Positions 10,342 to 22,300 of a DNA stretch of 64,000 bases are shown piece by piece. Each line of letters opens with the position of its first letter. The first letter of the stretch is position 1. The stretch lies in the NCBI GenBank assembly GCA_033964015.1, contig CM066918.1:28851387-28915386 (forward strand), in the 5' to 3' direction. This DNA is from Scolanthus callimorphus. Taxonomy: Eukaryota > Cnidaria > Anthozoa > Actiniaria > Edwardsiidae. Under the pieces are notes generated by a model, which was not told the DNA's origin, searched no databases, and saw only the letters and a program-made list of their open reading frames with translations. Both the position numbers and the translations under genes were made by a program.

Positions 10342-13300
10342 CTAAAACGAAAATATAAACATATAAATATAATATAAAGAAATCTGCATATAGCTGTGGC
10401 GCTTTAGTTGGTGCACTTTAGAAAGCTTTAAGTAATTCACGATCTGGCCCTCCCAGCCGGTAAGATAACATATATGTCTGGGGCAGCTCTCTCATGAAAA
10501 GCCCAAAATTCTTGTTTATGCCGAGTTTGAATCGCTTATACAGTAGCTGCAAACCTGATCATCATTCCGTCTGTTAGAGTTTGATTTAGAGCTAGTGTAG
10601 CGTAGCTTTATCTTTGGTATCTCTTTAGGGACAAAATTTATAAGAGCCACGCCTAAATTGTTTTCTCTTTTAGGGGAGATTTTCATTATTCCTGTCGAGC
10701 ACCGCCGACTTTTTATATGGGAGTGTCTCCCCCCGAGGGGGTGAGAGAGAGGGGCTATTTATGTTATCTTCATTTCGAGTATTGAGAAAAAAGATCATAA
10801 AGTATCGCAACTTATATGCTTACCCTTCGGTATAACTGAGAACATCATCAAATGCCCGCAGTAATGGTGATCTTACAGCATCCTCGGTCGTCACGGCATC
10901 CAGGAGAATCGCGACAGTCAGTTGCCCCGGGGAGCCTCCCTCAGTAAGTGTAGTTCAGTGTATCTGTTCAGCTCAATAAAGCCCAGCGCTACATTGTTGA
11001 AGGGGTCGAGGGAGTGGGAATCGCTCGGATCTGGTTTGGGACGCGTTTTGTCCAAATCCCTAAGAGAGAGATTTCAAGCATAGTTACTGGGCAAATGTTG
11101 GTAAAAGAAAAGGACAGACAGTTCAGTACACACGACTTCGGGTATTTATGAACAGTCAATAGACATCTAATGCGCGTGGGAACGCGATGGCGATTTCTTT
11201 CACTTTATCGTGGGGTGGGGTATTTGCCTTCTTTGTAAATGTAAATTGTGAATTGTGAGCTGTGCATTCTCACATTATAAACGCACGGCAGATGCAAAAC
11301 TATATTTTATAAAAGCAATAAAACGCGGATTTCTGTGGTTTATAATGTGAGAAACGCACTTGGGATGCTGTAAAAACACTTGAAACTTTTATCGTGTTTT
11401 TCCAGCATCCCTAATGCGTTTCTCACATTATAAACCACGGAAACTTACCCCGGTTGAGGAAGAAATATGCTCAGCGCTATGATAACCACTAATCCCATTA
11501 CCATGGTAATAATCGAGGCGGCGTCCCTCCTGAAAAAAAAATATCTGAATGAGCGTGGGTATGGGGTTTACCCCCTCTCTACCCCCTCTCTAAGAGGGAT
11601 TACGGCCATCCCTTTCACCATCTGCGACTTTGGCAATGACAGTGGCAAGCTAGTCGCCATGCTGACTCTTGGTTCCGGTCGAATATTGCCTCCAAACTGC
11701 CCTCACAAAAATTAAGCAATCGATAAGTATATTCAACTAAGCTATCAGTGTGATAAAGACCACAGTGTTGGGCAAGGGCAGTGGTTCGGTTTACGTGGTT
11801 CCTCTGCTGCGCTTGGTCGGGCCGCCCTGCTCGTTCTCTCATGGTATCTAGACCGAACTTATCAAACGATCAGTTTAATGACAGAAAAGCATAAATCCTG
11901 AGAAGCTTTGTATGTACAATTTCTTGTTTTTCCATTAAAAATTATGTAGTCTGCAGACCCGATATTAATTGTTTTAGAGAGGTGCCATTAGAAATGACAT
12001 TAACTAAAGAAACAAATCTAGTCGTCAAAAAGTAAAATTTGGTCCCTATAATAGAAATCTGGTCGCCGAAAATGCAATCGACAGCTAATTTTGAGAAGTG
12101 CATTTTTCGACTGGAAAGGTAAGTCGCCATTTGGCGACTAGGTTGAAATGTGGCGACTAGGTTGAAATGTGGCGACTAGGTTGAAATGTGGCGACTAGGT
12201 TGAAATGTGGGACTAGGTTGAAATGTGGGACTAGGTTGAAATGTGGCGACTAGCTTGAAATGTGGCGACTAGGTTGAAATGTGCGACTAGGTTGAAATGT
12301 GGCGACTAGGTTGAAATGTGGCGACTAGGTTGAAATGTGGCGACTAGGTTAAAATGTGCGACTAGGTTGAAATGTGGCGACTAGGTTGAAATGTGGCGAC
12401 TAGGTTGAAATGTGGCGACTAGGTTAAAATGTGGGACTAGGTTGAAATGTGGCGACTAGCTTGAAATGTGGCGACTAGCTTGAAATGTGGCGACTAGGTT
12501 GAAATGTGGCGACTAGGTTGAAATGTGGCGACTAGGTTGAAATGTGGCGACTAGGTTGAAATGTGGCGACTGTAGGTTGAAATGTGGCGACTAGCTTGAA
12601 ATGTGGCGACTAGCTTGAAATGTGGCGACTAGGTTGAAATGTGGGGACTAGGTTGAAATGTGGGACTAGGTTGAAATGTGGCGACTAGGTTGAAATGTGG
12701 CGACTAGGTTGAAATGTGGCGACTAGGTTGAAATGTGGCGACTAGGTTGATATGTGGCGACTAGGTTGAAATGTGGGACTAGGTTGAAATGTGGCAACTA
12801 GGTTGAAATGTGGCAACTAGGTTGAAATGTGGCAACTAGGTTGAAATGTGGCAACTAGGTTGAAATGTGGCGACTAGGTTGAAATGTGGCGACTAGGTTG
12901 AAATGTGGCGACTAGGTTGAAATGTGGCGACTAGGTTGAAATGTGGCGACTAGGTTGAAATGTGGCGACTAGGTTGAAATGTGGCGACTAGCTTGAAATG
13001 TGGCGACTAGGTTGAAATGTGGGACTAGGTTGAAATGTGGGACTAGGTTGAAATGTGGCGACTAGGTTGAAATGTGGCGACTAGGTTGAAATGTGGCGAC
13101 TAGGTTGAAATGTGGCGACTAGGTTGAAATGTGGCGACTAGGTTGATATGTGGCGACTAGGTTGAAATGTGGGACTAGGTTGAAATGTGGCAACTAGGTT
13201 GAAATGTGGCAACTAGGTTGAAATGTGGCAACTAGGTTGAAATGTGGCAACTAGGTTGAAATGTGGCAACTAGGTTGAAATGTGGCGACTAGGTTGAAAT

Positions 13301-16300
13301 GTGGCGACTAGGTTGAAATGTGGCGACTAGGTTGAAATGTGGCGACTAGGTTGAAATGTGGCGACTAGGTTGAAATGTGGCGACTAGGTTGAAATGTGGC
13401 GACTAGGTTGAAATGTGGCAACTAGGTTGAAATGTGGCAACTAGGTTGAAATGTGGCGACTAGGTTGAAATGTGGCGACTAGGTTGAAATGTGGCGACTA
13501 GGTTGAAATGTGGCGACTAGGTTGAAATGTGGCGACTAGGTTGAAATGTGGCGACTAGGTTGAAATGTGGCGACTAGGTTGAAATGTGGGACTAGGTTGA
13601 AATGTGGCGACTAGGTTGAAATGTGGCGACTAGGTTGAAATTTGGCAACTAGGTTGAAATGTGGCAACTAGGTTGAAATGTGGCAACTAGGTTGAAATGT
13701 GGCGACTAGGTTGAAATGTGGCGACTAGCTTGAAATGTGGCGACTAGGTTGAAATGTGGCGACTAGGTTGAAATGTGGCGACTAGGTTGAAATGTGGCGA
13801 CTAGGTTGAAATGTGGCGACTAGGTTGAAATGTGGCGACTAGGTTGAAATGTGGCGACTAGCTTGAAATGTGGCGACTAGGTTGAAATGTGGCGACTAGC
13901 TCGAAATGTGGCAACTAGGTTGAAATGTGGCGACTAGGTTGAAATGTGGCGACTAGGTTGAAATGTGGCGACTAGGTTGAAATGTGGCGACTAGGTTGAA
14001 ATGTGGCGACTAGGTTGAAATGTGGCGACTAGGTTGAAATGTGGCGACTAGGTTGAAATGTGGCGACTAGGTTGAAATGTGGCGACTAGGTTGAAATGTG
14101 GCAACTAGGTTGAAATGTGGCAACTAGGTTGAAATGTGGCGACTAGCTTGAAATGTGGCAACTAGGTTGAAATGTGGCGACTAGGTTGAAATGTGGCGAC
14201 TAGGTTGAAATGTGGCGACTAGCTTGAAATGTGGCGACTAGGTTGAAATGTGGCGACTAGGTTGAAATGTGGCAACTAGCTTGAAATGTGGCGATTAGCT
14301 TGAAATGTGGCGACTCTCTTGAAATGTTTGCTTGCCAAACCATAAATCTTGTCGCCACTGACGACGATATGATCACAATGTCGGGCCCTGCAGGCCCATG
14401 TGAATTTAAGGTGGACTATAATGTCTAATAGTGATGATATCACCTTGCGAGAAAGTCAAGAACGTAAGCAACTCCTTCCCGTAGCTTCTCCACTATTCTT
14501 GCCATGGGAGTCTGAGAAGACAATGAGAAAGCATCTCGTTATATTTTTATAAGAGGAGTAGCCTGAATTTCAGCTGTCCCTTCGCTTCTGTCCGATCGTA
14601 CTTACTTTGCGAGAGAAGACAACTGAATTCACCAAAGTTTTTCTCATCCATTACGTAGTTACTGACCCAAAATCGGTCAGTAGAATCTGATTGGTAGCGT
14701 TTCTCAGTATAAGACGTGCAGGGGAACGATTCCATGACAATGCATGCTCCCCCAAGCAAAAAAGCGTCCGAAAATTCCAAATCTAGACAACCAGGCGCCA
14801 CAACTGTTGAAGAAGGCGTGCGTTGTCTTGGAAAAAAATAACGGTTTTTACTTGGCTGTGATAACATAATGGACGAGAAAATGTCGTGGTGAATTCAGAC
14901 GCCTCCTCCCGCAAAGAGAAGGTCAAGGCACTTGATTTTGTTACTAACAAAAGGCCATCTGTCGTTGATAGACATTTTAGCAAACTAGGGCAAACATGGA
15001 AGGCAATTTGGTGATTACGTATGACAATATACGGTCCAATTATAGAGCCGTGGGGTAAACCATTTATCATGCAGATTGAATCCTGACAAAAGATCTCACT
15101 GAGATTGCTCGGTCGCGCAAACTGATTGGTTAGTTGCTGAATTTGCTTCATTGCTGATTGGCATGGCGTATCTACTTTGCATTTATTTGGCCCGGCATGT
15201 TCACCGTGAATATGCGGCCAAATAAATGCAAAGTAGATATTTAAGTTTACCAGAAGAGAGCGGATCCCCGCGAATTCTTACCGGAGCATCTTCATTGTAC
15301 AGCTCAGGCAGACGAGTGGTGTACTTGAGTTTCCCTGAACCGGATATGATCTCATCAATAAAGACCTTGAGCTCACGTGTTGGTGTGACTGACTCGTGAT
15401 CACCCACGTGCCAGCCACCTGGTAAGCACGTGTACCGTGCCTCGCCATTTCCAGAATTCCACAGGATCGCAAGCTGCAAATGAAGTTGAATATCCTGTAA
15501 ATCAGTTTATCATTTTTTCAATGTACAGTATTCATGACGAGGTTATCTCAGCTACCTGGGCTGAGTTTTGGCCTGACATTGTTCGCGCATTTTCACTAAG
15601 CACTATTATTTTTTCAATGTTTTAGAGCCTGTTCATGACGAGGTTATCTCAGCTACCCGGGCTGAGTTTTGCCCTGGCATTGTTGGCGCATTTTCACTAA
15701 GCACTATTATTTTTCAACGTTTTAGGGCCTGTTCATGACGAGGTTATCTCAGCTACCTGGACTGAGTTTTGCCCTGGCATTGTTGGCGCATTTTCACTAA
15801 GCACTATTCAACATTTGCTGAATGGGTCATGTTGAACGGGAGTAGTGCCAAACCAATTTGACATCATTCAACATGGCGCGGACAACAAATGTTGAGTGCT
15901 GTTGAATCAAATTGGCTTCCCGGATTTTTTTGCTTTTTGTCAAAGGTTTTAAACTGCCCAACGTCGAGTTTCCATGTAAAGTTATAGTTTGCGCACGCTG
16001 GTTGTTCAACTACTGTAGAAACGCAGTACAATTTCAGACGAAGCATTAGTAAGTTAACAACTTTTAAGGAAATAACATTACGCAAAATTTATATTTTACA
16101 CTGAAAAGTCTATAGCTAGGAAACTTTTCTTGTGAGCCCTGCTTTCACAAAACATGAACGATACTAAAGTTTGACATGTTAGACATGTTAGAGAATCATT
16201 TCCTGAAGAACTTTCTAGCCTGTGTACATCCGCTACTAAAAAAACCCTCCAAGAGGATTAGTAGCGTCTGTGAAATCCCTTTACTAATCGTGTTAAGGTC

Positions 16301-19300
16301 ACACAATCCCTTCTCCAGGACTCAGGGACTCGTTCCTGATTGGCTCGCGATCGCGTTATCAAATTTTCTCGAATTTGATTGGCTGAAAAACTTCCACACA
16401 CACACACACTCCGCCTGCTACAGAGAGAGGTTAGTAGCGGATGTACACAGTCAAGTCATTTTTGGCCAATGCAATTTTATTTTTCATTGCGTGACCTGAA
16501 CACGATTAGGAATGGGATTTCGCAGACACTACTAATCCCCTTTGGAGGTTAGTAGCGGATGTACACAGGCTAGAACTTTCTAATTTACTGTACCTTCAAA
16601 GCAGTTTTGTTTTTAAAGTAAGCCAATTTGAGTCCCTGTCTCATGGCAGCAACAAAGCGGGTCTGTACATCTTCATGGATATAAGTAAAGTGAACCCTGT
16701 TGACCGGGAAAAGGTCCTCCCTCGCCATGGCACGTAATGCAGCCTTCTCATTCTCATGTGTACCTCGTCTAGTGAACAGTATTACGCACAACCTGACAGC
16801 AGAGAGGATAGTCCATGTTATATGAGGCAGTTTTTCCTGCAACTCGCAACGCGCGTGTAACATCCCCTTGCAATGCAATTGCGGGTTGGAGAAAATGTAG
16901 AACTGCAAGCTCTACTTTTCGCAACGTTGGGAGACAAGTTGCCACATGTAACACGCTTTGGCAATTTGTCACGAAATGGGTTCCTGCATGAGCCAATCAG
17001 CGTGCTTGATTTTGGTAGTGCGGCTGTAACTTTTCATTCGGGCGCTAGCAGGTTGCAAAAAATATTGCGAGCGTGTAACATCCCGCGGCAACTCGCAATG
17101 ATTTTTAACTCGTTATCGCTGCGTTGCGAGTTGCAAGAAAAAGTCCTCTAACTTTACATCGCCTCATTGCCACATACAATATCGGGAAAGAAGACTGTGC
17201 TTTGCTTCCCTTTTATTCCGGTCACATGTCTTCCCCTGGAGTTGGGAATGCTCTTGCATTGGCTAAAGTTTCCCGCGATGTCTTGTCATTTTGCTCGAAT
17301 CTGTTTTTTTTTTGCCTTTTCTGTTTTGCCGCAACGGAAGACGAAAAACTGCACTGAGCGAAAGAAGACACGTTCATATACATGATATAAGGTCGCCACA
17401 CACGGGCCAATCCCGACAGGATTTTCTGTCGTAAGATTATCGCGCACCGCCACACACGAGACGATTTTTTGTCGGCGACGATTTATGTTTGATAAAACGA
17501 GCGGACGAAACATTCTGTCGTAAGCTTGTTGCGGGTCACCACACACGAGCCGATCAGTCAGGAGTTTTTGTCTTGCGACGAAAAAAATTGGCCCGTGTGT
17601 AGTGCAAGTTAAATAAATGTTCGTAAAGTCAGAGAACAGAGGCGTTTCCCCTCATGTTTTTTTTGGGGAGGAATGCAACAACAAGGACATCGGCCTACAG
17701 GTCTTTCTTTACTTTTCTTTTCCAAAACAGATGTAAAACTTAAAGCAATAAATTATAAAATAGGAATTAACTGCATTTCTAGGAGTCACTCACTTTCTTA
17801 GGGATCTGTATCTCTCATCGGGACATAACTCATCAAAAACAGCCTGGGAGGACAGTCTTGGCAGATTCAAGTATTTGTTGGCTTGCACAACTTCACGAAG
17901 TTTGCCGCTTCTGAGCTCAGAAGCCTAGGAAAGAGACATATAAGCCATTCTAATAACTTACAGCAGCTACAGCAAACCATCATTTAAGGTATGAGTATAC
18001 CTTTGAGGGGTATCGCGGGAAAAAAATTCGCATCGCGTCACAATTTACACCACAACCGTCGTTCATATATCATTTTAAAGCTAAAAGGTTGTTCTATCTG
18101 ATGAACAATTTTGTTTTCATTATATTGTACATGAACATATATTTTTTAGCACCAAAGAAAAAAGTAACGACTTTCTTTAAAAAGTTCCAGCTTCTTCAAA
18201 TTAAATTTCACATCTCCAAATTTAAGCAAAATCTATTCTTTAGAAGGCGATCTAAAAACAGGTTCGGGATTTTTGATTTTCCTTTCAAAACATATTTTAT
18301 GCTAATTTTTGTGTTAGCATTGCCAAAATTATCGATTTTCAACCTGTTTTATGTGATATTTCCGCAAATACGTAAAATATCAATAATCTTTTTTCAGATC
18401 GCCCTCCAAGGAATACATTTTGCGGCAATCTGGAGCTTTTAACATTAACTGGAAGTGGCAGGAGCTCTTCAAAAGCCAAAATTGGTACTTTTCCTTTGAA
18501 GCACAAAACGACGAAAACGATCCATCAAAGTGACGTTGCATAGTAAGGGCGTCCCATAAGACATGAGCTTTAAAACGATATATAAATGGCCCTTGTAGAG
18601 TAAATAATAACGCGACAGTGAGTTTTTCGCAAAAAATTGACATCTCTCTTTTTATATAAGAACGACCGTATATGGCGGCTGAATTAAAAAAGTAAAAACA
18701 TTTGTCAAACTCGTTTGCTTTATCAGTTTCAATAAAAACGAAAAATAGATCCAAACACATGCATTCTTTCGAGGTGAATATATCTTCATCCTAGAAAGCC
18801 ATTCACTTGCTTAGTCGATCTAAGGTAACATCCATTTATTTTGGGGGCTTTCAACTTTAAGTAAGAATTAGACTTGCCACAAATCAACCGCTGATAAAAG
18901 TGAGCGAAACAAGCCGATATATTTATTCTTACCAAAAAATGTTGTTGGACCCCTGAGAAAAGTGCAAAATCTAATCAGATTTTAAACTTTGTTACTGACC
19001 TCCACTATCGTTTCAGGCACCGCTTTTTCTTCTTTGAAGATCGTAACTGTTGGTTCATTGGTTGCAACTCTGTATTTCCGCCTCAGTTTCTCGCCATCAT
19101 CCCTTTCTATATTCACAAACCCAAAGGCAAGCCTTTGCTGGTTACTGAATGCTACAAGATTGTACAGCAGAGATGGCGATTTCTTGGGTGAAAACAGTAT
19201 CACTCTAGGTTTGTTGTCATCCGTGTTGAGAAAGGCATCCAAGTTCTTACTAGTGACCTGTAAAATACCAGTAAGTCTGTGGAGTCAGCCTCCAACATTT

Positions 19301-22300
19301 AACTTTTTACATCTTATTAGATTTAATTGTCAAGTTTGTTTATCTGACAGATTTCTGCACAAGCTCAAATTCATTATAGGTTTGATATAACTAGTTCTAC
19401 AGGAAAACTAGTATAAAAAAACTGGTATAACTAGCTTTACATCTGGTCTGCATCGGCAGGGACATAAACATGAGCAATAACAACCAATGGTTGAGATTTC
19501 TGATACACACCATCAATAACTTTTCTTGGTAGTATTATATGAATATTTCATAGTTTAGGAATAAAATATAATTTTGTTTAGCTATGTTTACTGCGATTTT
19601 CAAAATTCTGTGAACTCCCGAACTTGACATTTCCGAATGGCAAATTGTGTTTTGGCTTCCGTCAATCAAACCTTTTAAGTCAAGTCCACGCATGTTTTCT
19701 GAGTTTGGATTGCTTTTACAGTGCAAAATTGTGTTTTGAAGCCTAGCTAGCCCCTATCAGTTCACAAGATCCAACAAATAGCCTCTGTGAAATCACCCAA
19801 CAGAGCTGTTCACTTGTTTGATTGACAGAAGCCAAACCACGGTTTGCTGGTCGGTGTAGAGTTCACAGAATTCTGAAAATCACAGTAAATATAGTTGATC
19901 TCATCTCATCTCAACTATTCTAGTGTTTTGCCGAAAAGGTTTGGCTTGACTGTCTTTGTGTTAGTATGCAGAGCTAGGCATCATATGACCTTTCCTTACA
20001 ATTATTGTTGAATGACACCTACCCTGTTAACCAGATGCACAGGAAAAAGACCATTAGCAAAGCCCTTTATTCCTTGGACAGAAATCCTGTCATTATAGAA
20101 TGTAGCTCTTCCATTGATGATGCCAACAATGCTTGGTATGCCACCAACACCAAGGCGATCAGCAAGTCTTGGACTTCTGTTCACGTTAACAACTCCTGTG
20201 CCCACACCAAGATTTTTGAAGTCGTGGACAACCTCATCCCAAAGGTGCTCAATCTGCATACCTGTGGTCATTAGTAGTAGAGCAAAAATTATGGACCTAC
20301 TTAAAGAGGCTCAAAAAAGCTGTTTTTCAATAGTGCACTATTGTAGGTATCTCTCTACCTATAATATGGTAATATACTGATTACTTTGTGGTGCAAATGC
20401 AGCACCACCATAACACATGATTCCATGACAATGCAGATGCTCCCCAAGCCAAAAAGCATGTGAAACTCCCAAGCCAGACAATCTGGCACCACAACTGCTG
20501 AAGAAAGCATGCATATGTTAAAAAGGGAACGGTTTTCACTTGTGATTACATTGGATAAGAAAATCCTGTGGTGAATTCAGACATCTCCTCCCACAAAGTG
20601 AGGTATGATTGACAGCAAAGGGATGGCTGAAATTTCAGGCTAACATGCCAATCGTTTACACAAGAATTGGATGAAAGCAAGTGCACTTACAAGCCATGCA
20701 CCAATTAGAGACGATCTCCAGGACATATGGCTTCTTGTAACTTGTAGGTATGACAGTTGAATCATATGCTTTCATTGTAATAAAATCTCTTCTGGGCTCT
20801 CTGCTTGAGAAGGGACTGTCATTGAAGAAGAAGCTGAATCCACTGTGGCTATCATAGAAAGGGGATCCTTGTCCTCTTTCTCTGTTTGGGGCATCATGGC
20901 CATAATTATCAAAGTCTCGTCTTTTTTCTTCATCAGATAAAATCTAGATGAGAAAATGATTGATACTGCGTTTGCTACTGCTAAGACTCTATTTTATGTA
21001 TATCTAGGACAGGGAACGCTGGATAGCTCAGCTGGTTAGAGCATCGGATGTACAATTCTGAAGGTCGTGGGTTCGAATCCCTCTCGGGGTCAGAGATTTT
21101 TCTCTTTCTCCGCTTACTAGAGCTAACGCTCAGAAGCACACATGGGACCATTTCATTAGCACGTTAGCTTTCACACAAGGTTAATTCCTTATCTCCACTC
21201 TGTTGAACTTAGTGCTACGCGGCCACAGGCTTGCCTGAACATCTACATATATTCACTTCATTACCGCGAACATAACATCTAATTTACCCCGACCTGCTCC
21301 CAGTCTGACCTGGATAGCTCAGCTGGTTAGAGCATCGGATGTACAATTCTGAAGGTCGTGGGTTCGAATCCCTCTCGGGTCAGAGATTTTTTCTCTTTCT
21401 CCGCTTACTAGAGCTAACGCTCAGAAGCACACATGGGACCATTTCATTAGCACGTTAGCTTTCACACAAGGTTAATTCCTTATCTCCACTCTGTTGAACT
21501 TAGTGCTACGCGGCCACAGGCTTGCCTGAACATCTACATATATTCACTTCATTACCGCGAACATAACATCTAATTTACCCCGACCTGCTCCCAGTCTGAC
21601 CTGGATAGCTCAGCTGGTTAGAGCATCGGATGTACAATTCTGAAGGTCGTGGGTTCGAATCCCTCTCGGGGTCAGAGATTTTTTTCTCTTTCTCCGCTTA
21701 CTAGAGCTAACGCTCAGAAGCACACATGGGACCATTTCATTAGCACGTTAGCTTTCACACAAGGTTAATTCCTTATCTCCACTCTGTTGAACTTAGTGCT
21801 ACGCGGCCACAGGCTTGCCTGAACATCTACATATATTCACTTCATTACCGCGAACATAACATCTAATTTACCCCGACCTGCTCCCAGTCTGACCTGGATA
21901 GCTCAGCTGGTTAGAGCATCGGATGTACAATTCTGAAGTCGTGGGTTCGAATCCCTCTCGGGGTCAGAGATTTTTTCTCTTTCTCCGCTTACTAGAGCTA
22001 ACGCTCAGAAGCACACATGGGACCATTTCATTAGCACATTAGCTTTCGCACAAGGTTAATTCCTTATCTCCACTCTGTTGAACTTAGTGCTACGCGGCCA
22101 CAGGCTTGCCTGAACATCTACTGATTGATACTAGACTTTGTTTGATTCATCAAAATTTCAATTCAATTCAATTTATTTTTCACACATAAATATTTACAAG
22201 ATACATCTCCCTCGCAGCCTGTTCTTTGTGTCGGTCACGAGGGAAGCGTTGCATGACCGACACAAAGAACGGGCTGCGAGGGAGACTAGATACATATATA

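Larger units (their letters stand above)
21016..22116 (+). repeat. Tandem array of four 291-bp units each carrying a tRNA-like sequence
   Basis: The units begin at 291-293-base spacing with almost identical spacers (CTTACTAGAGCTAACGCTCA and onwards). The array lies in the second intron of DNAJC16, antisense to it. Near-identity points to recent unequal exchange. Confidence 0.9.

Noticed and set aside
11615..11842. A further DNAJC16 exon upstream of exon 10
   Set aside because: No frame gives family-like sequence with proper phases; the 14444-14511 exon fills the gap exactly.
12124..14320. CRISPR-like array
   Set aside because: The unit is a continuous 19-bp tandem repeat without spacers, in an animal intron; it is a minisatellite.
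14547..15151. Minus-strand ORFs of 106 and 122 residues
   Set aside because: They overlap a repeat shared with 20405-20605, match no family, and do not fit DNAJC16 phases.
18089..18760. Overlapping ORFs on both strands
   Set aside because: AT-rich low-complexity sequence between DNAJC16 exons 5 and 6; no domain, no splice support.
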